The notes beneath the pieces are model-generated. The model did not search any database, was not told where the DNA came from, and saw only the letters and a list, made by a program, of their open reading frames with translations. 64,000 nucleotides of DNA from Imbricaverruca yamaguchii (Eukaryota; Arthropoda; Thecostraca; Neoverrucidae): the NCBI GenBank assembly GCA_034440575.1, contig JAOTOL010001448.1, forward strand, positions 990,001 through 1,054,000, in the 5' to 3' direction. Shown piece after piece: positions 53,797 to 63,806 of this stretch (the stretch's first letter is position 1; each line of letters opens with the position of its first letter). The translations under genes and the position numbers were made by a program.

Positions 53797-55710
53797 GGAG
53801 AGATATCAAAGTCATCTGAATGGTCCGGATGTGTGAAATGATGCAATTACGACGGAACTATTAAGGCGATTCCCAACACCCGTGTAAGAGTCATTAGGAC
53901 ATGTTCAGAAAAGCGATATTTTATCAGAACTATAAACTTTATAGTATACGTAGATATATCTCGAGCTTATCTAATGCGTACAGATACGTAGCTGTAGCTC
54001 AACGGCTGAGGAATTTTGTGACAGGCCAACCACATGAGGAAATTGTGCTGAATACGTTCGCGCAGATGCAGAACTGACACCGTCGCTCCTGACCAGATGG
54101 CGCTGCCATATTCGCTAAAGTAGCGAACATGTGCGTCCAGTGCGCTACGCAGAGGCTTGAATCAGAATCGTGTTCGGGGACAGCTGCACCGCTGCCTGAT
54201 ACGGGTGATAAGTCCAAACATTCGCCTTGACTTCGAGACGACTGAGCCAACTGAGTATTCCTCAGTCAAGAGTCATGAATAACTCCTCGGTCAAGAGTCA
54301 TGAACGACTCCCGGATCGCGTACCTGAGGTCTACGATCCAATATAGCGCCGTCTAAGGAACATGGACTAAAAAGGTGATTCGCGCAGAGCAGAATACATT
54401 TATTTGTATGCATATGCACATGTATATGTGCATTTCATTATTTGGATTGAGCATCAGATGCCAGGCGTGAGACCAGTTAGCCCAGCGGTCGATGTCCCGC
54501 TGTAATTTTAATTAGTCGTCGGAGCATTTAACACGATGGCACATTTGGACACGATGGTATTTGTAGTGAAGTCTTCTTCGTTGGCTGCGTGGATAGTAGT
54601 CTTGGGACCTCGCGTTGCGATGACGCTCGTTCAAAGATGCCGGTACGTTTTACTTTATATTATATGATTGCAAATGAGGGCCGAAAAGGTGATGTGTATC
54701 GACAGACAATTTTAAGCTCCGTCTGTCGACACTACAACAACTGCAACAGCCGCAGGTAAGACCTGTGCGCGCCGGCCGCTCTCTCGGTTCTCTCTCTCTC
54801 TGCCACAATACAACACCATCCAGCCGGGAGGTGGCTCCACCCTCGGCACTATGATTGGCGGCCAGACTAGTGACGGGGCATCATTGCCCGCCGGCGATTG
54901 GTGACACACATTTTGACACACCTCCGGACAACATGGCCGCTAGTGGTGACTGATAAGTACTCATATACCGGCCACGCGCTGAAGGCACATTCCGGAGTTC
55001 CTAACCTATCTACAACGGATGCAAGTCGGTACACATAGCCACAACATTTTGATTGCAGTCATCGGGTGAGTCAGACAGCATTCCTTTCGGCGCGGGCCAG
55101 AAGCATGATTAAACCTGAACCACTTTACGTATTAGACGATGCTACAGAGTGTGACAGTTTTAAGGAGGCCGAGAACACATTGACGGTATTTCAAATCTGC
55201 ACGTGATTTAAATACAGTTCTGGCTTTCAAAAAGCAAACACTTGCAGTTGGAGAACTGAATTTTTTATCATGAAACCATTCAAACTGCCTTCATCGCGGC
55301 GGCTGTTGAACTGCCCGGTCGAACAACGGTGGGAATTTGCTGCGCATTTCCATGATGAGCACATCATCAGGGTTTTTGCGTTCACGAAATCGCAGGATAT
55401 GTCGGTAGCTGGATTAACGTCGAGGCTGAAGAGGGCGTTCCGTGGTAGGCAGTACAGTATGACTGGCAAGCCGGGGAAATTATCCGCACGCCAGCTGAAG
55501 ACTCTGGCCCGTGACGCCTTGACAGCAGTGTGAATGTGTGCAGCGAGTGATCTAGGAGCAGCAAGATAATCAGCTGTGAAGTATCTCCACACACATTCGT
55601 CGGAACTGTCCTTCTGTCCGGAAAACTAAGTGGAGAGTGACAGTGTTTCGGGCTGGTGACAACCCAGACTGCATTACTTAATGGTCGTGAATGTCATCCA
55701 GGAACTAAAC
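53797..55710. other. No recognised gene
   Basis: Several short open frames exist (for example 53999-54250 minus, 54712-54921 minus, 55270-55533 plus), none with a recognisable domain. A (CT)n-like tract lies at about 54780-54800. The 87-codon plus frame at 55270 is basic toward its C-terminus but has no supporting evidence. Confidence 0.45.
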
Positions 55711-55902
55711 GGCTCTGGCTGGTTGGTTAGTTGGTTCTTGGCTTTACGACACAACGACCCTTGAGTATGTAGCGTCGCCAATCCTCTCAAGCCGATTGGT
55801 CGCAGGCGAAGAGTAGCGACAGGTGAGACCCGAACCCACAATCTTTAGATTGTGAGACGAGCAACTTACCCCTAGACTACTCGTCCCCTGGAAGGCTCTG
55901 GC
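55711..55902 (-). mobile_element. SINE A with 9-bp target duplication
   Basis: GGCTCTGGC at 55711-55719 and 55894-55902 flanks the insert. The minus-strand head is GGGACGAGTAGTCTAGGGGT, with B box GGGTTCGGGTCTC, core GTCGCTACTCTTCGCCTGC and GCGACCAATCGGCTTGAGAG, and tail GTCGTAAAGCCAAGAACC. Confidence 0.9.
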
Positions 55903-55984
55903 AGATCTCCGGACCACCATCTGGTATTCTATAGTACGTCACACTACCTCAGGAAAATTGAAATCGCCATAACAACACTACTCT

Positions 55985-56082
55985 TCGCTACTCTTCGCCC
56001 GCGACCAATCGGCGGGAAAGATTGGCGACGCTACATACTCAATGGTCGTTGTGTCGTAAAACCAATAACCAACCAACCAAAC
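55985..56082 (+). mobile_element. SINE A, 5'-truncated, plus strand
   Basis: Only the core and tail remain: CTACTCTTCGCCCGCGACC, AATCGGCGGG, GATTGGCGACGCTACATAC, tail GTCGTAAAACCAATAACC-AACCAACC. It is inverted relative to the copy at 55.7 kb, 83 bp away. The sequence CTACTCTTCG is tandemly doubled at its start. Confidence 0.85.
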
Positions 56083-56297
56083 TAGGCCGGGGAAGCTAAA
56101 CCTTACCCCGGTCTCTTCCAAACCAGATGGGGCTGGCCCGGCCGAATCTTGTCCACGTCAGGAGTGGCTCGCCCAGCAGTGGTGCAGCTCGGAGCCGATA
56201 CCCGCTATGCGCCAGCCCGACCTTCGTGAGCGCCAGCACACACCACGCTCGCCGCCCATCAACGTGAGCGCACTGCGTGTCGCGGATGCTGCGAACG

Positions 56298-57292
56298 CTC
56301 TGGCGGTGATGATGGTCTGCGGTGATGATGGTCTGTGGCGGTGATGATGGTCTGTGGCGGTGATGATGGTCTGCGGTGGTGATGATGGTCTGTGGTGGTG
56401 ATGATGGTCTGTGGTGGTGATGATGATCTGTGGCGGTGATGATGGTCTGTGGCGGTGATGATGGTCTGCGGCGGTGATGATGGTCTGTGGCGGTGATGAT
56501 GGTCTGCGGCAGTGATGATGGTCTGCGGTGGTGATGATGGTCTGTGGTGGTGATGATGGTCTGCGGTGGTGATGATGGTCTGCGGCGGTGATGATGGTGG
56601 TGGTGAGGATGGTGGTGGTGATGATGATCTGCGGCAGTGATGATGGTCTGTGGCGGTGATGATGGTATGTGGCGGTGATGATGGTCTGCGGCGGTGATGA
56701 TGGTCTGCGGCGGTGATGATGGTCTGCGGTGGTGATGATGGTCTGCGGCGGTGATGATGGTCTGCGGCGGTGATGATGGTCTGCGGTGGTGATGATGGTC
56801 TGTGGTGGTGATGATGGTCTGTGGCGGTGATGATGGTCTGTGGTGGTGATGGTCTGTGGCGGTGATGATGGTCTGTGGCGGTGATGATGGTCTGTGGCGG
56901 TGATTTGATGGTCTGTGGTGGTGATGATGGTCTGTGGCGGTGATGATGGTCTGCGGCGGTGATGATGGTCTGCGGCAGTGATAATGGTCTCCGGCGGTGA
57001 TGATGGTCTGCGGCGATGATGGTGGTCTGCGGTGGTGATGATGGTGGTGGTGATGATGGTCTGAGGCGGTGATGATGGTCTGTGGCGGTGATGATGGTCT
57101 GCGGCGGTGATGATGGTCTGCGGCGGTGATGATGGTCTGTGGCGGTGATGATGGTCTGCGGTGGTGATGATGGTCTGCGGTGATGATGGTCTGCGGTGGT
57201 GATGATGATCTGCGGCGGTGATGATGGTCTGCGGTGATGATGGTCTGTGGCGGTGATGATGGTCTGTGGTGGTGATGATGGTCTGCGGCGGT
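56298..57292. repeat. 19-bp minisatellite, about 52 copies
   Basis: The unit is GGTGATGATGGTCTGTGGC with CGG/TGG/CAG variants and shortened GTGATGATGG units. The minus strand lacks stops, so histidine- and serine-rich frames (PSSPPQTIITT) remain open. These are not genes. Confidence 0.95.
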
Positions 57293-57329
57293 GATGGCCT
57301 GAGACCGCGCCGACCGACCGCCGGCCATG

Positions 57330-59815
57330 GCGTCCGCAGGTGTGCTGGCGCAGGTGTGCTGGCGTCCGCAGGTGCGTGGGCGCTGGCGCAGGTGTGCTGG
57401 CGTCCGCGTGCTGGCGTCCGTGTGGCGTCCGCAGGTGTGCTGGCGCGCGGTGTGCTGGCGTCCGAGGTGTGCTGGCGTCCGCAGGTGTGCTGGCGTCCGC
57501 AGGTGTGCTGGCGTCGCAGGGTGCTGGCGTCCGCAGGTGTGCTGGCGTCCGCGGTGTGCTGGGTCCGCGGTGTGCTGGGTCCGCAGGTGTGCTGGCGTCG
57601 CAGGTGTGCTGGCGTCCGCAGGTGTGCTGGCGTCGCAGGTGTGCTGGCGTCCGCAGGTGTGCTGGCGTCCGCAGGTGTGCTGGCGTCCGCAGGTGTGCTG
57701 GCGCAGGTGTGCTGGCGTCCGCAGGTGTGCTGGCGTCCGCAGGTGTGCTGGCGTCCGCAGGTGTGCTGGCGTCCGCAGGTGTGCTGGCGCAGGTGTGCTG
57801 GCGTCCGCAGGTGTGCTGGCGTCCGCAGGTGTGCTGGCGTCCGCAGGTGTGCTGGCGTCCGCAGGTGTGCTGGCGTCCGCAGGTGTGCTGGCGTCCGCAG
57901 GTGTGCTGGCGTCCGCAGGTGTGCTGGCGCAGGTGCGCTGGCGCAGGTGTGCTGGCGTCCGCATGTGTGCTGGCGCAGGTGGCGTCCGCAGGTGTGTTGG
58001 CGTCCGCAGGTGTGCTGGCGTCCGCAGGTGTGCTGGCGTCCGCAGGTGTGCTGGCGCCGCAGGTGTGCTGGCGTCCGCAGGTGTCGGCGTCCGCGGGTGC
58101 TGGCGTCCGCAGGTGTGCTGGCGTCCGCAGGTGTGCTGGCGCAGGTGTGCTGGCGTCCGCAGGTGTGCTGGCGTCCGCAGGTGTGCTGGCGTCCGCAGGT
58201 GTGCTGGCGTCCGCAGGTGTGCTGGCGTCCGCAGGTGTGCTGGCGTCCGCAGGTGTGCTGGCGTCCGCAGGTGTGCTGGCGTCCGCAGGTGTGCTGGCGT
58301 CCGCAGGTGTGCTGGCGTCCGCAGGTGTGCTGGCGTCCGCAGGTGTGCTGGCGTCCGCAGGTGTGCTGGCGTCCGCAGGTGTGCTGGCGTCCGCAGGTGT
58401 GCTGGCGTCCGCAGGTGTGCTGGCGTCCGCAGGTGTGCTGGCGTCCGCAGGTGTGCTGGCGTCCGCAGGTGTGCTGGCGTCCGCAGGTGTGCTGGCGTCC
58501 GCAGGTGTGCTGGCGTCCGCAGGTGTGCTGGCGTCCGCAGGTGTGCTGGCGTCCGCAGGTGTGCTGGCGTCCGCAGGTGTGCTGGCGTCCGCAGGTGTGC
58601 TGGCGTCGCAGGTGTGCTGGCGTCCGCAGGTGTGCTGGCGTCCGCAGGTGGGCGTCCGCAGGTGTGCTGGCGTCCGCAGGTGTGCTGGCGTCCGCAGGGT
58701 GCAGGTGTGCTGGCGTCTGCAGGTGTGCTGGCGTCCGCAGGTGTGCTGGCGTCCGCAGGTTCTCGGCTGGCGTCCGCAGGTGTGCTGGCGTCCGCAGGTG
58801 TGCCGGCGTCCGCAGGTGTGCTGGCGTCCGCAGGTGTGCTGGCGTCCGCAGGTGTGCTGGCGTCCGCAGGTGTGCGCAGGTGTGCTGGCGTCCGCAGGTG
58901 TGCTGGCGTCCGCAGGTGTGCTGGCGTCCGCAGGTGTGCTGGCGTGCAGGTGTGCTGGCGTCCGCAGGTGCTGGCGTCCGCAGGTGTGCTGGGGTGTGCT
59001 GGCGTCCGCAGGTGTGCTGGCGTCCGCAGGTGTGCTGGCGTCCGCAGGTGTGCTGGCGTCCGCAGGTGTGCTGGCGTCCGCAGGTGTGCTGGCGTCCGCA
59101 GGTGTGCTGGCGGTCGCTGGCGTCCGCAGGTGTGCTGGCGTCCGCAGGTGTGCTGGCGTCCGCAGGTGTGGCTCGCGTCCGCAGGTGTGCTGGCGTCCGC
59201 AGGTGTGCTGGCGTCCGCAGGTGTGCTGGCGTCCGCAGGTGTGCTGGCGTCCGCAGGTGTGCTGGCGTCCGCAGGTGTGCTGGCGTCCGCAGGTGTGCTG
59301 GCGTCCGCAGGTGTGCTGGCGTCCGCAGGTGTGCTGGCGTCCGCAGGTGTGCTGGCGGCGTCCGCAGGTGTGCTGGCGTCCGCAGGTGTGCTGGCGTCCG
59401 CAGGTGTGCTGGCGTCCGCAGGTGTGCTGGCGTCCGCAGGTGTGCTGGCGTCCGCAGGTGTGCTGGCGTCCGCAGGTGTGCTGGCGTCCGCAGGTGTGCT
59501 GGCGTCCGCAGGTGTGCTGGCGTCCGCAGGTGTGCTGGCGTCCGCAGGTGTGCTGGCGTCCGCAGGTGTGCTGGCGTCCGCAGGTGTGCTGGCGTCCGCA
59601 GGTGTGCTGGCGTCCGCAGGTGTGCTGGCGTCCGAGTGTGCTGGCGTCCGCAGGTGTGCTGGCGCAGGTGTGCTGGCGTCCGCAGGTGTGCTGGCGCAGG
59701 TGTGCTGGCGTCCGCAGGTGTGCTGGCGTCCGCAGGTGTGCTGGCGCAGGTGTGCTGGCGTCCGCAGGTGTGCTGGCGCAGGTGTGCTGGCGTCCGCAGG
59801 TGTGCCGGACGTCCA
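57330..59815. repeat. 18-bp minisatellite, about 135 copies (2.5 kb)
   Basis: The unit is GTGTGCTGGCGTCCGCAG. The left 700 bp and the right 200 bp contain shortened units (GTGTGCTGGCGCAG), while the centre is uniform. All six frames are largely open (HLRTPA, STPADA, RQHTCG, WRPQVC and similar). The array ends in CAGGTGTGCCGGACG, identical to the end of the 19-bp array at 21.6 kb. Confidence 0.97.
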
Positions 59816-59845
59816 CGTGTGTCGGCCGGCGATGGGGTCGCGCCG

Positions 59846-59894
59846 CGACTCCACCTATGTCGGGGCGATGCGCGCCGCGCCATAGGTGGAGTCG
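59846..59894. repeat. 14-bp inverted repeat with 21-nt loop
   Basis: CGACTCCACCTATG (59846-59859) pairs with CATAGGTGGAGTCG (59881-59894). It follows the end of the 18-bp array by about 35 bp. It is a hairpin or cruciform candidate. No terminator role is claimed. Confidence 0.85.
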
Positions 59895-60000
59895 GAGTCG
59901 GAGTCACGGCAACAGACAATCCGGCACCGTAGCTCATGTAGCCCGTGGCGCAGTCATGGGGGACCCGGGGCCTGCGCCTCTTGACAACAAATACACTAGA

Positions 60001-60135
60001 TCGAGCACGAAATTTTAAGATTTTCATCACACACGACAACAAACTTCGGCGAGCTTCGTGTGTCGACATCGGCCTATGTACTCTTAAGACAAAATTTCCT
60101 TCGACCCTCTTAAGAAAACCCTGGCTGCGTCCCTG
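60001..60135 (-). mobile_element. hAT-like transposon end, copy 1 (terminus at right)
   Basis: The terminus CCCTGGCTGCGTCCCTG (60119-60135) is preceded by CTTAAGAAAA. On the minus strand this reads CAGGGACGCAGCCAGGG... and aligns with 62743-62878 for about 135 bp, including GGGTC and a terminal GATCTA block. CAGGG-type ends followed by CGYAGCCAGG are common in non-autonomous DNA transposons. No transposase or opposite end was found. The body to the left runs toward the 18-bp array. Confidence 0.6.
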
Positions 60136-60651
60136 CCTGTAGCAGTGCAGTCTGGGTAAGGTGGCTGTCGCCATCCAATCACCATCGATGAAGAAAGTTG
60201 ATGCATCGGAAGTTCACGACCTCCCACCCTCTCCACGACCTCAGAAGATTTCATCTTCGCTGCGTGTACATAACCGGCAAAACTGTCGGCGGTTTTTTCT
60301 CCGAGGATTTTCCCAATGTCTTTTCTCGCTACGTCGGTCTCGGCTAACATGATAGCTGGCAGGAGAGTCTGGGGCACGTATCAGCATCACGGGCGGGCGA
60401 CGTCTTAGTGGCTGGACGTGCTGCACGTGCTGCACGTGTTGGACGGGGCACGTGCGCTCACCAATGAACGTAGTCGCCCAGTAAAAAGTATTTGCAAGGG
60501 ACCCTGGTATATAGAGCAAAAGTGCAATACCGGATCCATCACCTTTGCCGAAACTCAGACTGATCTCTGGTTAGTACTCATTGGGCCTATCAGGTGAACA
60601 ACGCTCGGAACGTGCGTGACTTCCTATCAATTCATTTCCAAGGGCACCGGG
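60136..60651. other. No recognised gene
   Basis: A minus-strand open frame (60084-60377) has a fairly balanced composition (DVARKDIGKILGEKTADSFA) but matches no family that I recognise. It could be a fragment of an unknown gene or chance. TGCTGCACGTG repeats lie at about 60418-60440. Confidence 0.4.
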
Positions 60652-60654
60652 GCA

Positions 60655-61978
60655 GTGGTGACTGCGGGCCACCGTCCGCCTATGGTGTCCTCCTGCTGTG
60701 CTGACTGCGGGCCGCCGTCCGCCTATGGTGTCCTCCTGCCATGGCTGTGGTGACTGCGGGCCGCCGTCCGCCTATGGTGTCCTCCTGCCGTGGCTGTGGT
60801 GACTGCGGGCCGCCGTCTGCCTATGGTGTCCTCTGCCGTGGCTGTGATGACTGCGGGCCGCCGTCTGCCTATGGTGTACCCCTGCCGTGGCTGTGGTGAC
60901 TGCGGGCCGCCGTCCGCCTATGGTGTCCTCCTGCCGTGGGTATGATGACTGCGGGCCACCGTCCGCCTATGGTGTCCTCCTGCCGTGGCTGTGGTGACTG
61001 CGGACTGCCGTCCGCCTATGGTGTCCTCCTGCCGTGGCTGTGGTGACTGCGGGCCGCCGTCCGCCTATGGTGTCCTCCTGCCGTGGCTGTGGTGACTGCG
61101 GGCCACCGTCCGCCTATGGTGTCCTCCTGCCGTGGCTGTGGTGACTGCGGGCCACCGTCCGCCTATGGTGTCCTCCTGCCGAGGCTGTGGTGAGCACGTG
61201 CCGTGGGTATGATGACTGCGGGCCACCGTCCGCCTATGGTGTCCTCCTGCCGTGGCTGTGGTGACTGCGGGCCACCGTCCGCCTATGGTGTCCTCCTGCC
61301 GTGGTGACTGCGGGCCGTCCGCCTATGGTGTCCTCCTGCCGTGGCTGTGGTGACTGCGGACCGCCGTCCGCCTATGGTGTCCTCCTGCCGTGGCTGTGGT
61401 GACTGCGGGCCGCCGTCCGCCTATGGTGTCCTCCTGCCGTGATGACTGCGGACCACCGTCCGCCTATGGTGTCCTCCTGCCGTGGGTGTGATGACTGCGG
61501 ACCACCGTCCGCCTATGGTGTCCTCCTGCCGTGGCTGTGGTGAGCACGTGCCGTGATGACTGCGGACCACCGTCCGCCTATGGTGTCCTCCTGCCGTGGC
61601 TGTGGTGACTGCGGGCCACCGTCCGCCTATGGTGTCCTCCTGCCGAGGCTGTGATGACTGCGGACCACCGTCCGCCTATGGTGTCCTCCTGCTGTGGTGA
61701 CTGCGGACCACCGTCCGCCTATGGTGTCCTCCTGCCGTGGTGACTGCGGACCACCGTCCGCCTATGGTGTCCTCCTGCTGTGGTGACTGCGGACCACCGT
61801 CCGCCTATGGTGTCCTCCTGCCGTGGCTGTGGTGCGGTGACTGCGGACCACCGTCCGCCTATGTCTGGCTGCCGTGATGACTGCGGGCCACCGTCCGCCT
61901 ATGGTGTCCTCCTGCCGTGGCTGTGATGACTGCGGACCACCGTCCGCCTATGGTGTCCTCCTGCCGTGGCTGTGGTGA
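60655..61978 (+). repeat. 49-bp minisatellite, about 27 copies, orientation 1
   Basis: The unit contains CTGCCGTGGCTGTGGTGACT, GCGGGCCGCCGTCCGCC and TATGGTGTCCTC. Many units lack the GTGGCT part. Variants are GGGCC/GGACC and GCCG/CCAC. It is the reverse complement of the array at 62884-63806. Confidence 0.96.
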
Positions 61979-62362
61979 GCACGTGCCGTGGCGGGCCGCT
62001 CCTGGACGGCCGCCTCATCTGCAGGCCACGGCGGGCGCCGGCCGCTCATCTAATCGCCCCGGTCTCGTCACCACAGCGCATTGACAGTCGCCGCGCGCGC
62101 TGCCGGCGCACCGCGAATTTGGCGCGCCCCGAGGTGAATATGGCGCGCCCCGATGCGACGCCGGGCCGCCGCCACGTCTTCCCGCCATGTCCGGGGCGTT
62201 TTCTACCTCTATGGCCCGACACGGGTCTACAAATCACTCTCCCCGGGGCGTCCGGTTGACAGGTGGGACGAGAGCCTCCCGGCTGTCGAGGCCCGAGACA
62301 AACAGCGCCGTCGCTTCCAAATGTCGTGCTATTCTCCATAGGAACGTAATACGTCGGCACTT
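61979..62362. other. GC/CpG-rich stretch, no recognised gene
   Basis: Contains GGCGCGCCCCGA twice (about 62120 and 62142) and many CpGs. Overlapping frames on both strands have no recognisable domain. A CpG-rich regulatory region is possible but unsupported. Confidence 0.4.
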
Positions 62363-62577
62363 ACAATAATACCATTGTTTGTTTATTTGTTTATTGGGTG
62401 ATTCACGACGCACTTTTATGCATATCCACGGCTAATGGCGCCGCCAACACTGTTTCGCCGGTGGGCCGGGGAATTCGGAAATGCCCGGATCGGTACGAGT
62501 GTCGAATCCGAAACCTTTGGTACCCAGAGCCCAACACCTTCACCACTCGGCCACCCCCGCCCCACAATAATACCATT
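62363..62577 (-). mobile_element. SINE B with perfect 14-bp target duplication
   Basis: ACAATAATACCATT at 62363-62376 and 62564-62577 flanks a 187-bp insert. The minus-strand head is GGGGCGGGGGTGGCCGAGTG, with GTGAAGGTGTTGGGC, B box GGATTCGACAC, and GGCCCACCGGCGAAACAG core. The tail is CACCCAATAAACAAATAAAC. Confidence 0.95.
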
Positions 62578-62742
62578 ACGAACTCCTTAAGGCTCCGCAA
62601 CAGAAAATAACTCGATAATGCTTTCAACAACGTGAGCCGATGCACTACTGCAGATAACCACTCTAATCAGCTGCATTCCACAACGCATTTGTAATTTCCA
62701 AGTCATTGAAAACGTGCGCTGTAAAGCCGAGGGCCCTTCACC

Positions 62743-62878
62743 AGGGGCGCAGCCAGGGCTTTCTTAAGCTTCCCGACCCAAAAAGGGTCTCATTCTATGG
62801 AGAATGCATTCGGCGTTCTTAGCATGAAAACGTCTGGCTTGCGTGGTACAAATCATGAAGTTTCTTGTTCGATCTATT
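62743..62878 (+). mobile_element. hAT-like transposon end, copy 2 (terminus at left)
   Basis: CAGGGGCGCAGCCAGGG (62743-62759) followed by CTTTCTTAAG matches the inverse of 60109-60135 at 25 of 27 positions. Weaker homology continues to GTTCGATCTATTG (62868-62878). Immediately after this the 49-bp minisatellite begins. No opposite end is found before the window ends. Confidence 0.6.
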
Positions 62879-62883
62879 GCGGG

Positions 62884-63806
62884 CCACGGCGGTCCGCAGT
62901 CACCACACCCACGGCAGGAGGACACCATAGGCGGACGGTGGCCCGCAGTCACCACAGCCACGGCAGGAGGACACCATAGGCGGACGGTGGTCCGCAGTCA
63001 TCACACCCTCGGCGAGGGGCCCGCAGTCACCACAGCCACGGCAGGGGTACACCATAGGCGGACGGTGGTCCGCAGTCATCACAGCCACGGCAGGAGGACA
63101 CCACAGCAACGGCAGGAGGACACCATAGGCGGACGGTGGCCCGCAGTCACCACGGCAGGAGGACACCATAGGCGGACGGTGGCCCGCAGTCATCACACCC
63201 TCGGCAGGAGGACACCATAGGCGGACGGTGGTCCGCAGTCACCACAGCCACGGCAGGACACCACGGCAGGAGGACACCATAGGCGGACGGTGGCCCGCAG
63301 TCACCCACGGCAGGAGGACACCATAGGCGGACGGTGGCCCGCAGTCACCACAGCCACGGCAGGAGGACACCATAGGCGGACGGCGGTCCGCAGTCACCAC
63401 AGCCACGGCAGGAGGACACCATAGGCGGACGGTGGCCCGCAGTCACCACAGCCACGGCAGGAGGACACCATAGGCGGACGGTGGCCCGCAGTCACCACAG
63501 CCACGGCAGGAGGACACCATAGGCGGACGGTGGTCCGCAGTCACCACAGCCACGGCAGGAGGACACCATAGGCGGACGGTGGTCCGCAGTCACCACAGCC
63601 ACGGCAGGAGGACACCATAGGCGGACGGTGGTCCGCAGTCACCACAGCCACGGCAGGAGGACACCATAGGCGGACGGCGGCCCGCAGTCACCACAGCCAC
63701 GGCAGGAGGACACCATAGGCGGACGGTGGCCCGCAGTCACCACAGCCTCGGCAGGAGGACACCATAGGCGGACGGTGGCCCGCAGTCATCACAGCCACGG
63801 CAGGGG
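62884..63806 (-). repeat. 49-bp minisatellite, about 18 copies, orientation 2
   Basis: The unit contains ACGGCAGGAGGACACCATAG, GCGGACGGTGGCCCGCAG and TCACCACAGCC. It is the inverse of the array at 60655-61978, including the same variants (GGCCC/GGTCC, GGGGTACACC). The arms are separated by about 0.9 kb. Confidence 0.96.

Noticed and set aside
55270..55533. 87-codon basic protein
   Set aside because: No homologous family is recognised, and a longer frame exists on the opposite strand. Evidence is insufficient.
56096..60174. Overlapping open frames of 850-1,340 codons on both strands
   Set aside because: All are products of the 18- and 19-bp arrays with stop-free units.
60084..60377. 97-codon minus-strand frame as a host exon
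   Set aside because: Composition is plausible, but it overlaps the end of a transposon-like sequence and has no recognised domain.
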